DNA of 64,000 bases from NCBI GenBank assembly GCA_025506515.1, contig CM046457.1, forward strand, positions 41,156,541-41,220,540. The letters run 5' to 3'. The notes below the pieces were generated by a model that made no database searches, had not been told where the DNA came from, and worked only from the letters and a program-made list of their open reading frames with translations. The DNA comes from Flaveria trinervia (lineage: Eukaryota; Streptophyta; Magnoliopsida; Asterales; Asteraceae). The translations under genes and the position numbers were made by a program. Every line of letters starts with the position of its first letter. Position 1 is the stretch's first letter. This document shows, one piece after another, positions 11,736-24,968 of the stretch.

Positions 11736-12775
11736 ATGAACGTTGAGATGCAATCCATGTATGACAATCAAGTTTGGGAACTTGTTGTACCACCTCTTAA
11801 TTCCAAGATAGTTGAAGTAAGTGGGTTTTCAAGAAGAAAACCGATATGCATGGAAACTTGGATACTTATAAAGCTAGACTTGTAGCAAAGGGTTTCACTC
11901 AAACTCAAGGGGTTGATTATGATGAAACCTTCTCACCTGTTGCGATGCTAAAGTCTATAAGGATACTGTTTGCCATAGCTGCTCATTACGATTATGAGAT
12001 TTGGCAAATGGGTGTCAAAACCGCTTTCCTTAAATGGATTCTTGAGGAAGATGTCTATATGGTTCAGCCTGAAGGTTTTGTCGATCTAAAACATCCTAAT
12101 AAAGTATGCAAGTTAAAGAAATCAATCTATGGATTAAAACAAGCATCGAGAAGCTGGAATCACCGTTTTGATGAGGAGGTAAAGAAATTTGGCTTCATCA
12201 AAAACGCTGATGAGGCTTGTGTGTATAAGAAGGCTAGTGGGAGCACAGTAACTTCCTAGTATTGTATGTTGATGACATACTACTATTTGGAAATGACATC
12301 CCCACCCTGGAAGGTGTAAAAACCTGGCTTGGAAGTTGTTTTCCATTAAGGATCTTGGTGAAGCCGCCTATATCTGGGAATAAAGATCTATAGGGATAGA
12401 TCAAGGCGGTTGATTGGTTTAATTCACAGTGCATATATTGATAAAATCTTGAAAAGGTTCAAGATGGAGAACTCTAAGAAAGGTACCGTACCTATTCAAA
12501 GAGGAACGATATTGAGTACGACTCAATGTCCAAGCTCAAAGGATGAGCAAGATAAAATGAAGGCAATCCCATACGCATCTGCTATTGGATCCATCATGTA
12601 TGCGATGATATGCACTCGACCGGATGTGTCATGCGCCTTAAGCAAGACAAGCCGTTACCAGCAAAATCCTGGAAACAGTCATTGGATGGTTGTTAAGAAC
12701 ATACTTAAGTACCTAAGGAGGACAAGAGATATGTTCTTATCTATGGATCTGGTGATGAGGAACTCGTTGTAAAAG
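11736..12775 (+). pseudogene. Copia-C reverse transcriptase (catalytic Asp lost)
   Basis: Motifs in order: ARLVAKGFTQTQGVDYDETF, SPVAMLKSIRILFAIAAHYD, then IWQMGVKTAFLKW where a copia RT has QMDVKTAFLNG. The first catalytic Asp is therefore Gly (GGT for GAT, near 12010). IYGLKQASRSWNHRFDEEV follows, then after a frameshift at about 12255 the YVDD box in LYVDDILLFG (about 12263-12292). The C-terminal connection region (12410-12770) holds AIGSIMYAMICTRPDVSCAL. The enzyme would copy element RNA into cDNA inside the particle. The Asp-to-Gly change alone should abolish activity. Confidence 0.87.
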
Positions 12776-13251
12776 GTTACATGGATGCGAGTTTCCAAAG
12801 CGATCATGACGATTCACGATCACAATCGGGATACATTTTCATTCTGAATGGAGGAGCGGTCTCTTGGAAGAGCTCCAAGCAGGATGTGGTGGCTCTATCA
12901 ACTACAGAATCAGAATACGTTGCCGCCTCATTGGCAGCTCAAGAAGCTGTGTGGTTGAAGAAATTCATTGCCGATCTAGGGGTTGTCCCTTCCATTCAGC
13001 CCCCTAGATCTTTTGTGACAACGAGGGTGCGATTGCTCAAATCAAGGAACCTCGTGCTCATCAAAAGACTAGGCACATTGAGCGGAGATTCAACTACATA
13101 CGAGATGAAGTTGAAAAAGGAAAGATATGTATTCGCAAAGTTCACACACGATCAAAACATTACGGATCCTCTCACGAAGCTCCTTGAAAAGGCAAAGCAT
13201 GAAGGTCATACTTGTGCCACGGGACTTCGATATTCTAGTGATTGGATTTGA
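12776..13251 (+). pseudogene. Copia-C RNase H
   Basis: Continuous frame 12781-13251 reading YMDASFQSDHDDSRSQSGYI, SWKSSKQDVVALSTTESEYV and EAVWLKKFIADLGVVP, the hallmark blocks of copia RNase H, which degrades the RNA strand of the hybrid. The acidic residues in MDAS and STTESEY are present. A frameshift near 13010 changes the section around the CDNEGAIAQ-like segment into another frame before TDPLTKLLEKAKHEGH. The stop TGA at 13249 closes the polyprotein. Confidence 0.82.
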
Positions 13252-13997
13252 TCTGTAATTTTGTATTTGGATATACGAAACTCTTTATTATTTGAATAAA
13301 ATATTTGGTTATAATGTTTCAACTAATGTTCCAATTTAGCATGTTTAATCCATGTGTAATTGTTTACTCTAAATGTCCGTAGTCGTTCAGACTTGTGGGA
13401 ACAAGTATTAGGATAAGACTATTATGACTTGGATTGGTTGATATTCATAAGTGAATACAGAGCAATGGGTTGCTACCAGGTTCATAGATATTTGTGGGAT
13501 ACAAATATTAGACTAACCCGCATCTCAAATTTTACTACATGGAATCTTATTGATTGATTAATAAATTTGAGTAAAGGCGAATATCATTTGGTATCCTCAG
13601 ACCTGAGATACATATTGGGTTTTTGTATCACCAAGTGTTATACCTTGAGCTTATTCTTCACTGTCCTGAAATAGTGGACAGTACATAAGGGTATGTTCAG
13701 GTATGACACGAGGTGTTTGTGAAAAACGTATGTGGTCAAGATGGAATTTGTTCCTCTTATTCGTTGAGAGTTAGATGTCTAAGGCCTGATTAAGTTAAAT
13801 CAACAAGGATGATCATTCTGTGTCCTTAGATTTAATATGACATCTGTAACAAAAGGATAGATGATTAATTCACCTAAATCATTTCAAGTTGGATACTTAA
13901 ATGGAATGATGTTATTGAATGGCCATAAGTCATGCGTATTAAGGGTAGTAAACCATTGTTAGGCGGTATTTACTACTTGCATCAATCTTCTATGAAT
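13252..13997 (+). other. Copia-C 3' untranslated region
   Basis: About 750 bp between the end of RNase H and the polypurine tract. No open frame or repeat seen. Confidence 0.6.
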
Positions 13998-14015
13998 CTT
14001 GGGCAAGTGGGAAAT
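13998..14015 (+). other. Copia-C polypurine tract
   Basis: CTTGGGCAAGTGGGAAAT directly before the 3' LTR, the plus-strand primer site typical of copia elements. Confidence 0.8.
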
Positions 14016-14979
14016 TGTAGGATTCTATATGCCCAAGACACGTAGAATTGATGCGGTTAGTATGTTATGATCCAAGTGGGTTATACCCAATAACAAGCTT
14101 AGCACACACCAATTAATATTCAATTGATGATATGATCATGCAATTAAATATTTACACCAATTTAGAAAATGGATTTTCTAAATAAGTTGCATATGAGAGG
14201 GAACAACTTATTAGGATATTTTGTTCAATAATATTATTTGATGTGTTATTTAAATTGGTTAGATGACACCAAATAATAATGAGAGATTATACTTATAAGT
14301 TAATGATTAATTGTATAAGTTATATAACTCGTACATACAATTAAATGGTTAATGTATGTCTAGTTACAAGACCATTAAACTTGTGTGTATGTGTTAAAAA
14401 AAAGGGGGGGAACCCTTTTGGATCAAAACTTTCGTGCCCCCCTTTGTTTTATTATTGGACCTTTTGCCTTGAACACCACACACATAACAAGTCTTGATTT
14501 CCTTGATCTCCATCCAATCTCTTCACATGCAATAGACCAAAAACTCCTCACTCTCTCTCTCTAAACTTTGGGCCAGGCAGCAGCATTGGAGGAGTTTGGA
14601 GTGATTTTGGTGTAGTGTTCTTCCTAACAAGAAGGTGTTTAGCAAAGGGCTTTGGTATACAAGCTTGAGGACCTCTACACTTGAAGTCTTGGTCGATTTT
14701 AGCATCCAAAATCTCCCTTTCTTTGGTGGTTTTGCTGCTGAATAAGGTAGTTATCACAGCTCATTAAAGTTGTGATTTTATGTAGTTTAACATATGTTCA
14801 TAGCTTGTTCATTCACATATTAAAGATCCTTTTGATTTGGTTTGTTTTTTCCATCTTAAAACATCATTAAGAACATGAAATTTTCAGTTTATAACATGTT
14901 ATAATGCTATACTTCCGCTGCGTTTTTCAGAAAGTTTAAAAGGTTAACATGTTTATTTTGTGTTCTATCAAACCCATCA
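14016..14979 (+). repeat. Copia-C 3' LTR
   Basis: 964 bp, TGTAGGATTC...AACCCATCA, followed by the TATGT target duplication. Confidence 0.92.
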
Positions 14980-15261
14980 TATGTATGTTCCTTATTATGT
15001 TTGTATGTCTTCCCTTGCTTTGCGTTGTGCGTTAATAAATGAATGAAAGTATTATGTAACGTAAAGTGAAGATAATGAAAAGAGGAACGTAATGAATGAA
15101 TGCATGCATGAATTAATGAATAAAGAGAGAAGTATAGTGAGGCTTGGAAGCAATATGAACAGAGGTGCACGGCTCTTAATGCCTTAAGCTCTACCGTGTG
15201 AGGTTCAGCAAATCCTAAAGTGTGCACGCAAGGGTTCCAGTCTTTTTGACTGACCTTCAGA

Positions 15262-15380
15262 GGTGTTACCCATTTCTATGGGGGTGTTACCTATTTCTAT
15301 GGGGGTGTTACCATTTCTATGGGGGTGTTACCAACTCCGATGGGGGTGTTCTTACCCACTTCGGTGGGGGTGTTGTTACC
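15262..15380 (+). repeat. ~22-26-bp tandem repeat, about five units
   Basis: Units of GTTACC followed by TTTCTATGGGGGT, later drifting to CTCCGATGGGGGT and CTTCGGTGGGGGT. It lies within the G2 LTR. Confidence 0.8.
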
Positions 15381-15424
15381 CGAGTTATATATACTTCAGG
15401 GGTGTGGCATAAAGCCAAGCATAG

Positions 15425-15655
15425 TTATGAGGTGACCGACTCTGTTATAACAACTCGACAGAGGTCTTGGTCCATGAGACGAGATATGAGGTGAGTGACG
15501 CTTTGTTGCAACAGACTCGACAGAGGTCTTCGACTAGGAGACGAGATAAGAAGTGAGCGACTCTGTGTTGCAACAGACTCGACAGAGGTCTTTGTCCATG
15601 AGAAGATAATGAGATGAGTGACTTTGTGTTGCAACCAGACTCGGATGGAGTTCAA
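15425..15655 (+). repeat. ~60-bp tandem repeat, four units
   Basis: Units of GTGAGCGACTCTGT..TGCAACAGACTCGACAGAGG-like sequence. Arrays with the same GAGTCTGTTGCAAC core in the opposite orientation occur in both G5 LTRs. Confidence 0.75.
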
Positions 15656-16155
15656 TCTCTATGATTGACTCGTATGGGATCTTTGTCGCGTATCCAGGTG
15701 ATGTGTCAGTCTTCGGAAATGAGTCGGGGTTGGTGAGCAGGCCCCGCACAGCATCAGCTTTCGAGTATGAGTCGGGGATATTACAAGAGACAAGATTCGA
15801 GTGATAAAGAGTAATGAACGAAAGATCATGTATGAAAGAAAGAACGTAAGAATGAACGTAAATGAATTATCGTAATAAAGTACAGAACAGGATCCTCGTC
15901 ATTCGACCTCAGTAATCATGCTGAGTGCCACGAAGAGGGTAAAGTCTGACTGGGTCTAGTAAGAGAAGTTAATGAACAAAGTTAATGTAATACGTTGAAT
16001 GAACAAAGTTAATGAACAATGATGAAGATAATAATGATATTATCTGTATGTACGTATGATGCATGATCACGAACGATTGAAAGGTATAGTATGTTTTTGA
16101 AATAAAGTAAAGAACAGTTTTAACAAAGAAAAGTATGTTTTACAATCTTTGAATA

Positions 16156-17543
16156 GATTTCATGATGGGAAACAGATTTCGTGATGGGATTTTTAAACCT
16201 TATTAATATGGTTTTTTTTTCAGGAAATGTTAAAGAAAATATTATTTATGATTTTTTTTTTCAAATCAAACATTTTTTTTGGGAAATAACGTAGTACAAC
16301 ATCTTGTTTGGATTCTAATAAAGATTGGAGTACAATCTATTATCTAAAATACCATGTTACCAAACAAATATTTCAATTCTATCATGACTTAAAACATTTT
16401 TGTAAATTTTTAACAATCTAACATGTGTGTTAGAGATGGTTCAATTTTTAAAATCAATTTGAAAATCATTTTATAGCTATTTATAACTACAATGATTTAA
16501 ATAAAACCAAAATTTGTTTTAGAAAGAAATTAAAACTAGTGTTTTACAACAAAAAGAAAAATAGTTTATTTTATATAAGCCACGAAGCTTACAAACAATT
16601 TTATAATCGTTCAAATATAATGAGTGTGTTAGAAGCGAGTTTATTGTATATAAACTCATAAAGCTTAAAAGCAATGTGTTGTCGTTGTTTATTTCTAACT
16701 AGCATGTTAGAAGCAGTTTATATATTATATATCAAAAAGCTTTAAAATGATTTATGGAATCGTTTATTTCTAACAAGTAAGTTAGAAGTGTATTTATTTT
16801 ATATAATCGTTTATTTCTAACAAGTTAGAAGTGTATTTATTTTATATAAATCAAAAAGCTTTTAAAACGATCTTTGTATTCATCTATTTCTAAGGTACGG
16901 GTTACAAGTGGTTATTGTAACTGATAAGCTTAGAAGTTTTTATACTAATTTGTTTTCTAATGAGTGTGTTAGAAAACGATTTAATTTAATAAGAACCGCA
17001 ATATTTAAAATTATTATTGTAATCATTTGTGAAAAATGGTTTATGTATAAACCAAAATGTGTTTAAAAACGTATCTAATCATTTATTCTCAAATGAATGT
17101 GTTAGAAACGTTTTTTTCTATAAATCCAAAAGTGTTAAACAAAAGGTTAAAAGATTATTAATAATAATAATATTTTTGGATTTTACGGTCTTGACTTTTG
17201 TGATCAAGACGTAAAACAAATACGATATATTTTAAAATTGTTGCAAAGCTATGAAATGTTTTGATGAATAAAACATGTGTTTTGCAATCTAAAATAGTTA
17301 ACTACTCATGTGAGAAGTAACATGTCTCGAACCTCATATATTCAATAAGATTATTAAGAAACAACTTGAGGTTGTTGTGAATAGAAATAATTATTCAAAT
17401 ACAACTACTTATGATTAAGATAGTGTATGCACAACGTTGTTGTTTTTTTTTGTTGGAACTATTTAATTAGAGTTTCAAGATAAGATGAGAAACTTGATCG
17501 TATGAGTGCGTCATGTACTATTGAGGGAGTACCACAAGACATG
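16156..17543 (+). other. AT-rich segment with degenerate ~77-bp tandem repeats
   Basis: No coding frame. Units starting GTTAGAAG or GTTAGAAA occur at 16628, 16706, 16781, 16824, 16968 and 17101, with GTTACAAG at 16901. Spacing is mostly 75-78 bp. Origin unknown, possibly Copia-B internal or LTR sequence. Confidence 0.6.
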
Positions 17544-18510
17544 TGTAACACCCGGATATTTTTAAGGTAAGAAAGGAATATTAAAAGCAAGGAATAAGAA
17601 AGAAACACAATAAACCCAAGTTGCGGGTTTAAAAGTGTCAAAAATGACAAAATGTTTCAAAAGTTGGTGTAAAGGTGGTATGGCCGCCCTTGTGCCTACA
17701 CACACCATTCTATTTGGATATTTTTAGAGAGAAAAAGAAGAGGAGATGAATTTGCGGGTCTTGAAGAAAGAAGAGCAGAAATTCAAATTCAAGGTAAGAA
17801 TTCTTGGTTTTGTGATGTTCTTAACTGGCCGATGCCTCGGTTGTGTGATATATGTGTTCGATTGTGTGTTTTGGTTAGATTTAGGTGTTTGAGCTTTTAG
17901 CAACAGGTTTTGAAGAAGTCATACCCAAAGGCTGGTAAGATGAGTTCTAGAACCTCCTTTTAACTTGTTTTAAACTGATTTGGGGGTGGAAATGCATGTA
18001 TGTTCATTTTTATAAAAATGGGTTTATCCCCGTAAGTAGGTGTATAAATGTGTTTGCGTGTGGGGTTTGCATTCGGTATTAATATGGTTATGATTATGTT
18101 ATCAATGTGTTTTTATGGCTTAGAATGCTAGTGTTCATCTTAGAACATGTTAGACGATGGATTGGGGACAGAAATATGTTGTTTAGTGTAAGTTGGCAAC
18201 CCATGCGCCTAAATAGTGGCCCATGCGCCCAATGGGTGAATTTTCCTAATGTTCCTATGCGCCCAAATAGTAACCATGCGCCTAGGATTAGGCTGACTTT
18301 GACTAAATTTCCAAACACCCAGAAAGCCCATGCGCCTGCATAGTGCCATGCACCAAAGTGTTGGCCATGCACCTCTATAGTGCCGATGCACCAAATTGTT
18401 GGCCTTGCGCCCGTATAGTGCCTATGCGCCTAGAACTTTCTCATGCGCCTAGAACTTTCTCATGCGCCTAAGTGTTCCTATGCACCTAAGAGGCCATGTG
18501 CCTGCATAGT
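17544..18510 (+). repeat. Gypsy LTR G3, left part
   Basis: Starts TGTAACACCCGG. Carries a GAATTCAAGGTAAGAATTC palindrome-like site near 17790, GATGAGTTCTAGAACC near 17940 and a CATGCGCC array (18195-18510). Interrupted at 18510 by a solo LTR. Confidence 0.78.
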
Positions 18511-20319
18511 TGTAAGGCCCCGTTCCCAGGATGCTTACAGCTGGTGATTCATCGCACGTAAAACATATACTTTACATTTATTCATCAAAACATTGCAGTG
18601 GAAAACATAAAACAAATGGCATTTCATTTCATCCTAAAAACTTTTGTAAAATAATGCATCGTTTGTTGGTTACAAAATTACATTGTTGTATTACATCACA
18701 AAAGCCTTAATTAAATGGATGCCATCCAAAAGAGCTGAGTAGCCGCCTCGTGCCATCCTCAACAACGTTTACCTGCCAACTGAAAACGTATAAAAGTCAG
18801 CATCGCTGAGTGAGTTCTAGTTTTATAATAAAACGTACATAAATCATTATTTATTTCTTTACAGAGTCCATACTATACGTTTCATTCGTTCGTGATCATA
18901 CATCATACGTACATACAGATAATATCATTATTATCTTATATTACGTCCGTTAACCATCGTTCATTCGTTACATCTTGTGACATGTACATTACCCCGAACA
19001 TTGTGCACGAAGCTGGTTACTGGGCCTGAGGTCTTTCATAGACCCCAAACATTATGCACGAAGCTGACTCCAGTACCTGGGGCAAGTACATTCACCATTT
19101 ATCTTTTCTTTTCATTCCGGATCGGTGCCATATGCTATACCCAGAACATTGTGCACGAAGCTGGTTACTGGGCCTGAGGTCTTTCATAGACCCCAAAAAT
19201 TATGCACGAAGCTGACTCCAGTACCTGGGGCAAGCGGCAAGGATCCCATACATATGGTCAATCACAAGGATTGGACCCTAGTGTGCATCCTTCTAGGGTA
19301 GCTAGCCCGTACACAGTTGAGCTAACACCCTTCATTGGGTGTGGACCTCCATACATTTGCTTGTGAGACTTTTACGTTCATTCGTTCGTTAAAGCATGCA
19401 TTCATTCATCATGTTCCTCTTTCATTATCTTTCACTTTACGTTACATAATACTTTTGGTTCATTCATTAACATAACACGTAAAGCCATGGAAAGATAAAT
19501 ATTCATCATCATAGGAAAATAACATAACATACCATTCATACATCATCACACAGGGCATCATGCATACATAACATACATCATGCATATTTATGCAACATCA
19601 TCATCATAAGAATTAATCACAATGCATAACATGCCCCTCATACCATCTATGACCCCAAAAGTCAACTTATATAGTCCCCCGGGAATTTTTGTAAACATGT
19701 TTTTAGGATATTTTCAACCCTAATCATCAGACCCATCGGTTCTAAGCATAATGTGGCTATTCTAAACATGAATAACCTATAAATATCCAAGAACCAACAT
19801 CCAACATACACAATACATACGGGTAATCACATGTAAACTTTGTAAAATCATTTTAATACGTTTTCAGCCCCAATGGTAGTTTAAAACATGTAAAAACCGG
19901 GGTCTAGAACTCACCTGGTGCAACTTGGGTGTTCTTCCTTTTAACCCGCTTGCAAAGAGTTCAAAACACCTAGAAACAACATCCAAAAACACACACACCC
20001 GAGCACAAACACAACCCATAAGCATACAAGCACATAACCGGGATAAAACCCGACAAAAAACATAAAAACCTTGAATTCTTACCTTGATTTCACTTTCCTT
20101 CTTCCTCTTCTTCTTCAATCCGAGAGTGTTATCTGCTCCCTCTCTCTAAAACCGAGAAAAATGGCGAAGTGAGGTGAGGGTGGGCGGCCATACTCCCTTT
20201 ACACCAACTTTTGAAAGTTTTGTCCTTTTTGGACACTTTTAGTCCCTCCACTTGGACTTTATTGCCTTTCTTGCTTTTATTCTTTATATCTTGACTTTTA
20301 AAAATAGCCGGGTGTTACA
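18511..20319 (-). repeat. Solo gypsy LTR nested in G3
   Basis: 1,809 bp, minus orientation (TGTAAGGCCCC...GGGTGTTACA on the plus strand) with exact duplication ATAGT at 18506-18510 and 20320-20324. Two ~160-bp direct repeats (about 18975-19240) contain GTGCACGAAGCTGGTTACTG. No internal region, so this is a recombination product. Confidence 0.9.
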
Positions 20320-20324
20320 ATAGT

Positions 20325-21170
20325 GCCTATGTGCCTAAGAATTAGAATATTTTTTGAGATTTTGGGGGAAAATGTAAGTGTAGGCTTTGATTTGGGAGGT
20401 TTCTGGGGGTAATGTAAGTTGACTTTTCGACGTCATAGATGATGTGATGGGTGATGTATGATGTTGAATGAACAATGATGTGTGATTGATGCTACGCTTA
20501 TGCATGGTGATGATGTAGGATGATTGTTATGTCATGTATAATGTTGATGATACCTTGTATGATTACGTTTATGTTCCTTATTATGTATGTTTATTTTCCT
20601 TGGCTTTACCTTAATTATGAATGTAAATAAAAAGTATAATGTAACGAAAAGCGGAAGATAATGAAAAGAGGAACGCAATGAAAGAGTGCATGCATTAATA
20701 AATGGAAAGTCTTACAAGCCTTGTATAGAGATACACACCTAATGAAGAGTGTTAGCTCAACGGTGTGTGGGTTAGCTACCCCATAAGGATGCATATCGGG
20801 GTCTCTCTTGTGATGACCATTTGTATGAAACCTTTGTCTCTTACCCTAGTACTATGGTGAGGCCACTGGGCGCAATGTATGGGGGTCTACTATAAACCTC
20901 GGTCGAGTACCCGCTTTATGCATGATGGTGGGGTATAGCACATGGCATTAGTACACCTAAATTTACCATGGTACTATGGTCAGGCCATAGGGTGCAATGT
21001 ATGCGGGTCTACTATAGACCTCGGTCCGATACCCACTTTATGCATGACAGTGGGGTAAAGTTCATGGTATTGGTACGTAATGTAAAGAAGTAATGATGAA
21101 TGTACGTAATGAATGGTAAGGAAGATAACAAATCATAACCATGACGTGTGATGATGAGTTCATTGAAAGT
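20325..21170 (+). repeat. Gypsy LTR G3, right part (truncated)
   Basis: Continues with the last CATGCGCC-like copy, then two ~120-bp direct repeats (about 20845-21060, sharing GGTCTACTATA.ACCTCGGTC). Homology to other LTRs is lost near 21170. Boundary approximate. Confidence 0.6.
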
Positions 21171-22590
21171 CGATTGAGTAGTTTTGAAAGATGCTACCGA
21201 GATCTTGGTCTTAACTCAATGCCAACTACTAAAGTGTGTGTACGCTAGATTGGTACGAGCTTGCCTTTGAGTTTCTACCAACCTATTGTTCTAATATCGA
21301 GTTTCGGCATTTGCTACTGACTGGTTGCTGATAAGTTGGTGTTGAGGTGTCTACTGGGTCTATCGTTATGGTTGATGACTTGCCTATGAATGAGAGGTTT
21401 AAAGGAAAATGAGTTATGTTCCTAAACCGAATGATGACAAATAAGTCTCATGATTTGTCTATAATAAGATACGGATATGGACAAGGGATAGTGTGCTATT
21501 CCTTAATGTTGTGAAGGATCAGAATGATGTATCTTCTGTTCACATGCTAAAGTACTGTAGTCTAAAGCATGCTAGCCTAGTACTTATCAATTATGATGCT
21601 CTAAGGAGGTCAATTATGTATAAACAAATTTGAAAGAGGATACTCATTCGGATCAAGAAGGTTGATATAACCTATGGGAAACTTAACTAACTAGATAATG
21701 TTATCTAGTATACAAAACCTAACGAGGAGGACTCAGTTTTCTAGGTTTGTCCGACAGTAAACCTCACTTTGAAATCAAATTGCAAGAAATGTGAGGGAGA
21801 TGTCCTTTAAGGTATGTAGAAATGGTTTTGGAGAAGTTTTCTCAAACTTATTTAGAAAAGGATAATCTTTCATTTACCCATATGGATGTTATCTAATAAC
21901 ACTTAAATATGGGGTTTCTTGCATTTGAAAATACAAATGTTAGTGATGTGGATTTGGGCAATCCAAAGATATTGCAAACCCATGATCTAGTGTAGTACAC
22001 AAAGGTCACAAGAAGCCTATGATAGACTCGGATCTAATTGGATAGATTTAGCATCTTGATAGATGTCTACTACCAAAGGCTTAAAGGAGATGTGTTTGTC
22101 TTGAAATAAGATTTGTAAAAGTTTTACAATAGCTATTATTAACTTATGAGTTAAGAACACATCATGAAAAGTTATCTCGATTGAAGTTATCTATATCGAC
22201 TTGACAAAGCGATTGATAATAATTTTGATGCAACAACCTGGGGGTTGAAACAAGATGAGATAGAATGAAATTGGACTAAAGCCCTAAAGAAAGGGGAATA
22301 TAAAGGAAACCTAACCTAGCTGACTGGAGATTCCAAGATCTAGGTTCAATAGGAAAACTTAACCATATGACAATGGAGTCACTATAGGGGAGTACCCTAA
22401 TACAAAAAGGGAGTGACGAACTTCCTAGTTCATTCACTTTGGGGGAGTACCCTGAACCAATGGCCAAGGAAAGGTTAAGCATATTAAGGTTAAATGATTC
22501 TAGGAATCAATATTACCATAATTCTATTAATGATTCATGGAATCACCAATGTTAGAGAGAAGTGGGTTCGCTTCGAATGAATTTGTGGGG
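21171..22590 (+). other. Unclassified segment, probably Copia-B internal remnant
   Basis: 1.4 kb without a usable frame on either strand. Contiguous with 40615-40883 once G4 is removed, as shown by the TGGCA duplication, and that side runs into the Copia-B polypurine tract. The placement is therefore by position, not by recognisable protein. Confidence 0.4.
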
Positions 22591-22595
22591 TGGCA

Positions 22596-24924
22596 TGTCA
22601 CACCCTCAAAATCCACGTGCGGGGTTTTACCGCCAGGCGTGTGAACAAACCAGGATTACAGTCACTAGTTACTCAGAATGACACTATATGCCACATTTAA
22701 AACAAAACCAAACATAGTTCAAACTTGGAAATCATGCGGACGCGTTTAGTAATTAAAACAAACCCAAAGTATAAAAATGCGTAATGTGGCAAAACACGCC
22801 CCAACTCAACAATTTAAAATCCATAAATGACAACCAATAGTAACGTCTTTTAAATAGAGTCTTAGGATGCATGATGGACCCATTTTGTGCTCCTAATGGC
22901 AAGTAGAGTTAACGAACTGAGAATAGCATACTAAAAATGTCAACACAATGGTTGGTAAGTTCAAGAGTTTGCGTTTAACATAACAATAACATTTGCATAA
23001 CATAAGAAGTGTATTGAAATAGATAGCTAGTCTATATTCACAAGTAATAACAATATTGATTTCGCGATCGAAGATGACTATGTTGCGTTTGTTGCCTCCT
23101 ATCACGACTTACCAGGTCGTGATGATGTTTGTGTTTATGACAAAATTGCACCCATTTGACCTCGAGTCGCATAGGTGGGGCTCGTCAGACCCAGTAGTAC
23201 TACCCAAGATTTCCCACTAGTTACCATTATTAATGATCCGAAAGTGTGAGGGCTTTCAAGTTTTTAAGAACTATGTTAAAACATACACAACTTATAATAA
23301 TAAAATAGTTTTTAAATAGAAGTATGCTACCTCCCATAGAAGAAGGTTTATAAAAAGAGGGGCATGAACTCACATGGTGTGCAAAGATAATGACAAAAGA
23401 GAAGTGATGATAGGTGCAAAGACAACCCTTCAAAGGTTACCTAGAACACACAAGCACATAAGTACGTGTACCCAGAAAACTTTACAACCCTAGGTTAACC
23501 TATTTGACCCGTTTGACTCGTTGGTGATGTATTTGTTGAAATATAGTTTAATCATACATATCAACTTATCATACATGAATATCACATAAGTTATTCACGT
23601 GTATCACATTATCAACCTAAGTTCTACCTAGATCATCCTACAACATTAGATTATCATACACTCATGCAAATCTCAAACAACCAACATGTTTAACACCAAT
23701 AAAAATACATCACAACAAATAATTCATACGCGAAATCTAATCATGCACTACATGCCATGTGAAGCCACCGATGACTTCATATCCTAAACCCTGCCAATCC
23801 TATTAAGTATGGACCTCAGATTCACACGTGTGTAAGACAATCACATTTGCATTCATTCACTTAGTTCATTCCAACCAACATTCATAGTGACAATCAATCC
23901 AATCCCAAACATGATCTCCTAGTCACTAACCATAATTCATCATCATGTATGATCACCACAACCTATACTCATTACATGACTAACCAAGCATCCATGCAAC
24001 TAAATTAACACATTCTATCACATCAAAGATCATCAACAATCACTCTAACATGATCCTAACATCATAAGCATGCCCAAATCACCATATCTAAAGTTCTACA
24101 AAAATAAAGTTTCCCTTTAAGGAAAGTAACACCCAAAAGTGATCTAGCATCCAATTCAATCATACTGTCATCATTTTATACCTAACCAAGTTCATAACAT
24201 TCATTTTAACATGTTAATCATCACCAAATCATCAAAATTCCCGGTCATCATACACAAAAGTTTCTACTTTTAGTAAGTCATGATCACCACCTCAAATTCA
24301 TGGATTTTATTGCACAACCCAATTAAACTAACATGCAAGCATTGTATCTAACATCACAAAATCATCAAATCATGAATTCAAGAACAAAAAGTTTCCTCTT
24401 AAGGCAATGTATGAACTACATAATTAATCCATAGATTTCTTGCACAATCAACATAATATAGCATTAATACAACCTAACTAACATCATATTAACATCTAAC
24501 AATCATCAATTTCATGTTTTAATCACCACTTTTCGGATTAGGATTCATCTAGAATCAAAACTATGAACAACATGATAAAACATACCTCTAAACATGTAGA
24601 AATTAACAATTGAACTTGTTAACACCTTGAATCACTTGGAAGTTGATCAAATCTGAATATTTGATGTTGTTTGTGGTCAAAATTCGTGGGAGTGGGAGGG
24701 GGATGGGATTCGGCTGCAAATGGGGGGTTTGGGAGGGTTAGGGTTTGATTTTTGGTTAATTATGGTAACTTTGAGTTTAATGGTAATTACAAGTTAAACC
24801 TCTTTTGTATAGTTTATAAAAATACTATTTTTAACACTTTTTAAATAATTTCAACTACAACTTATAATTATTATTAACCCACAATAATAATCATAAACTT
24901 TTACAACAAGTCATATAACACATG

Positions 24925-24968
<44 letters not shown>

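Larger units (their letters stand above)
6878..14979 (+). mobile_element. Copia-C, structurally complete Ty1/copia element
   Basis: 8,102 bp with LTRs 6878-7852 and 14016-14979 and an exact 5-bp target duplication TATGT (6873-6877 and 14980-14984). The order PBS, leader, gag, protease, integrase, RT, RNase H, polypurine tract is canonical copia. The coding region is broken many times, so the copy is not autonomous. Confidence 0.92.
14985..16155 (+). repeat. Gypsy LTR G2, right part (truncated)
   Basis: Resumes with TATGTTCCTTATTATG after Copia-C. It contains the family motif GTATTATGTAACGTAAAGTG (15050-15069). It stops near 16155, just where other copies show the CACTCAGC...GCTGAC block, so its last ~350 bp are missing. 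Right boundary approximate. Confidence 0.65.

Noticed and set aside
15262..15380. Regular short repeats, considered as a CRISPR array
   Set aside because: No unique spacers, units are contiguous, and the context is a plant LTR.
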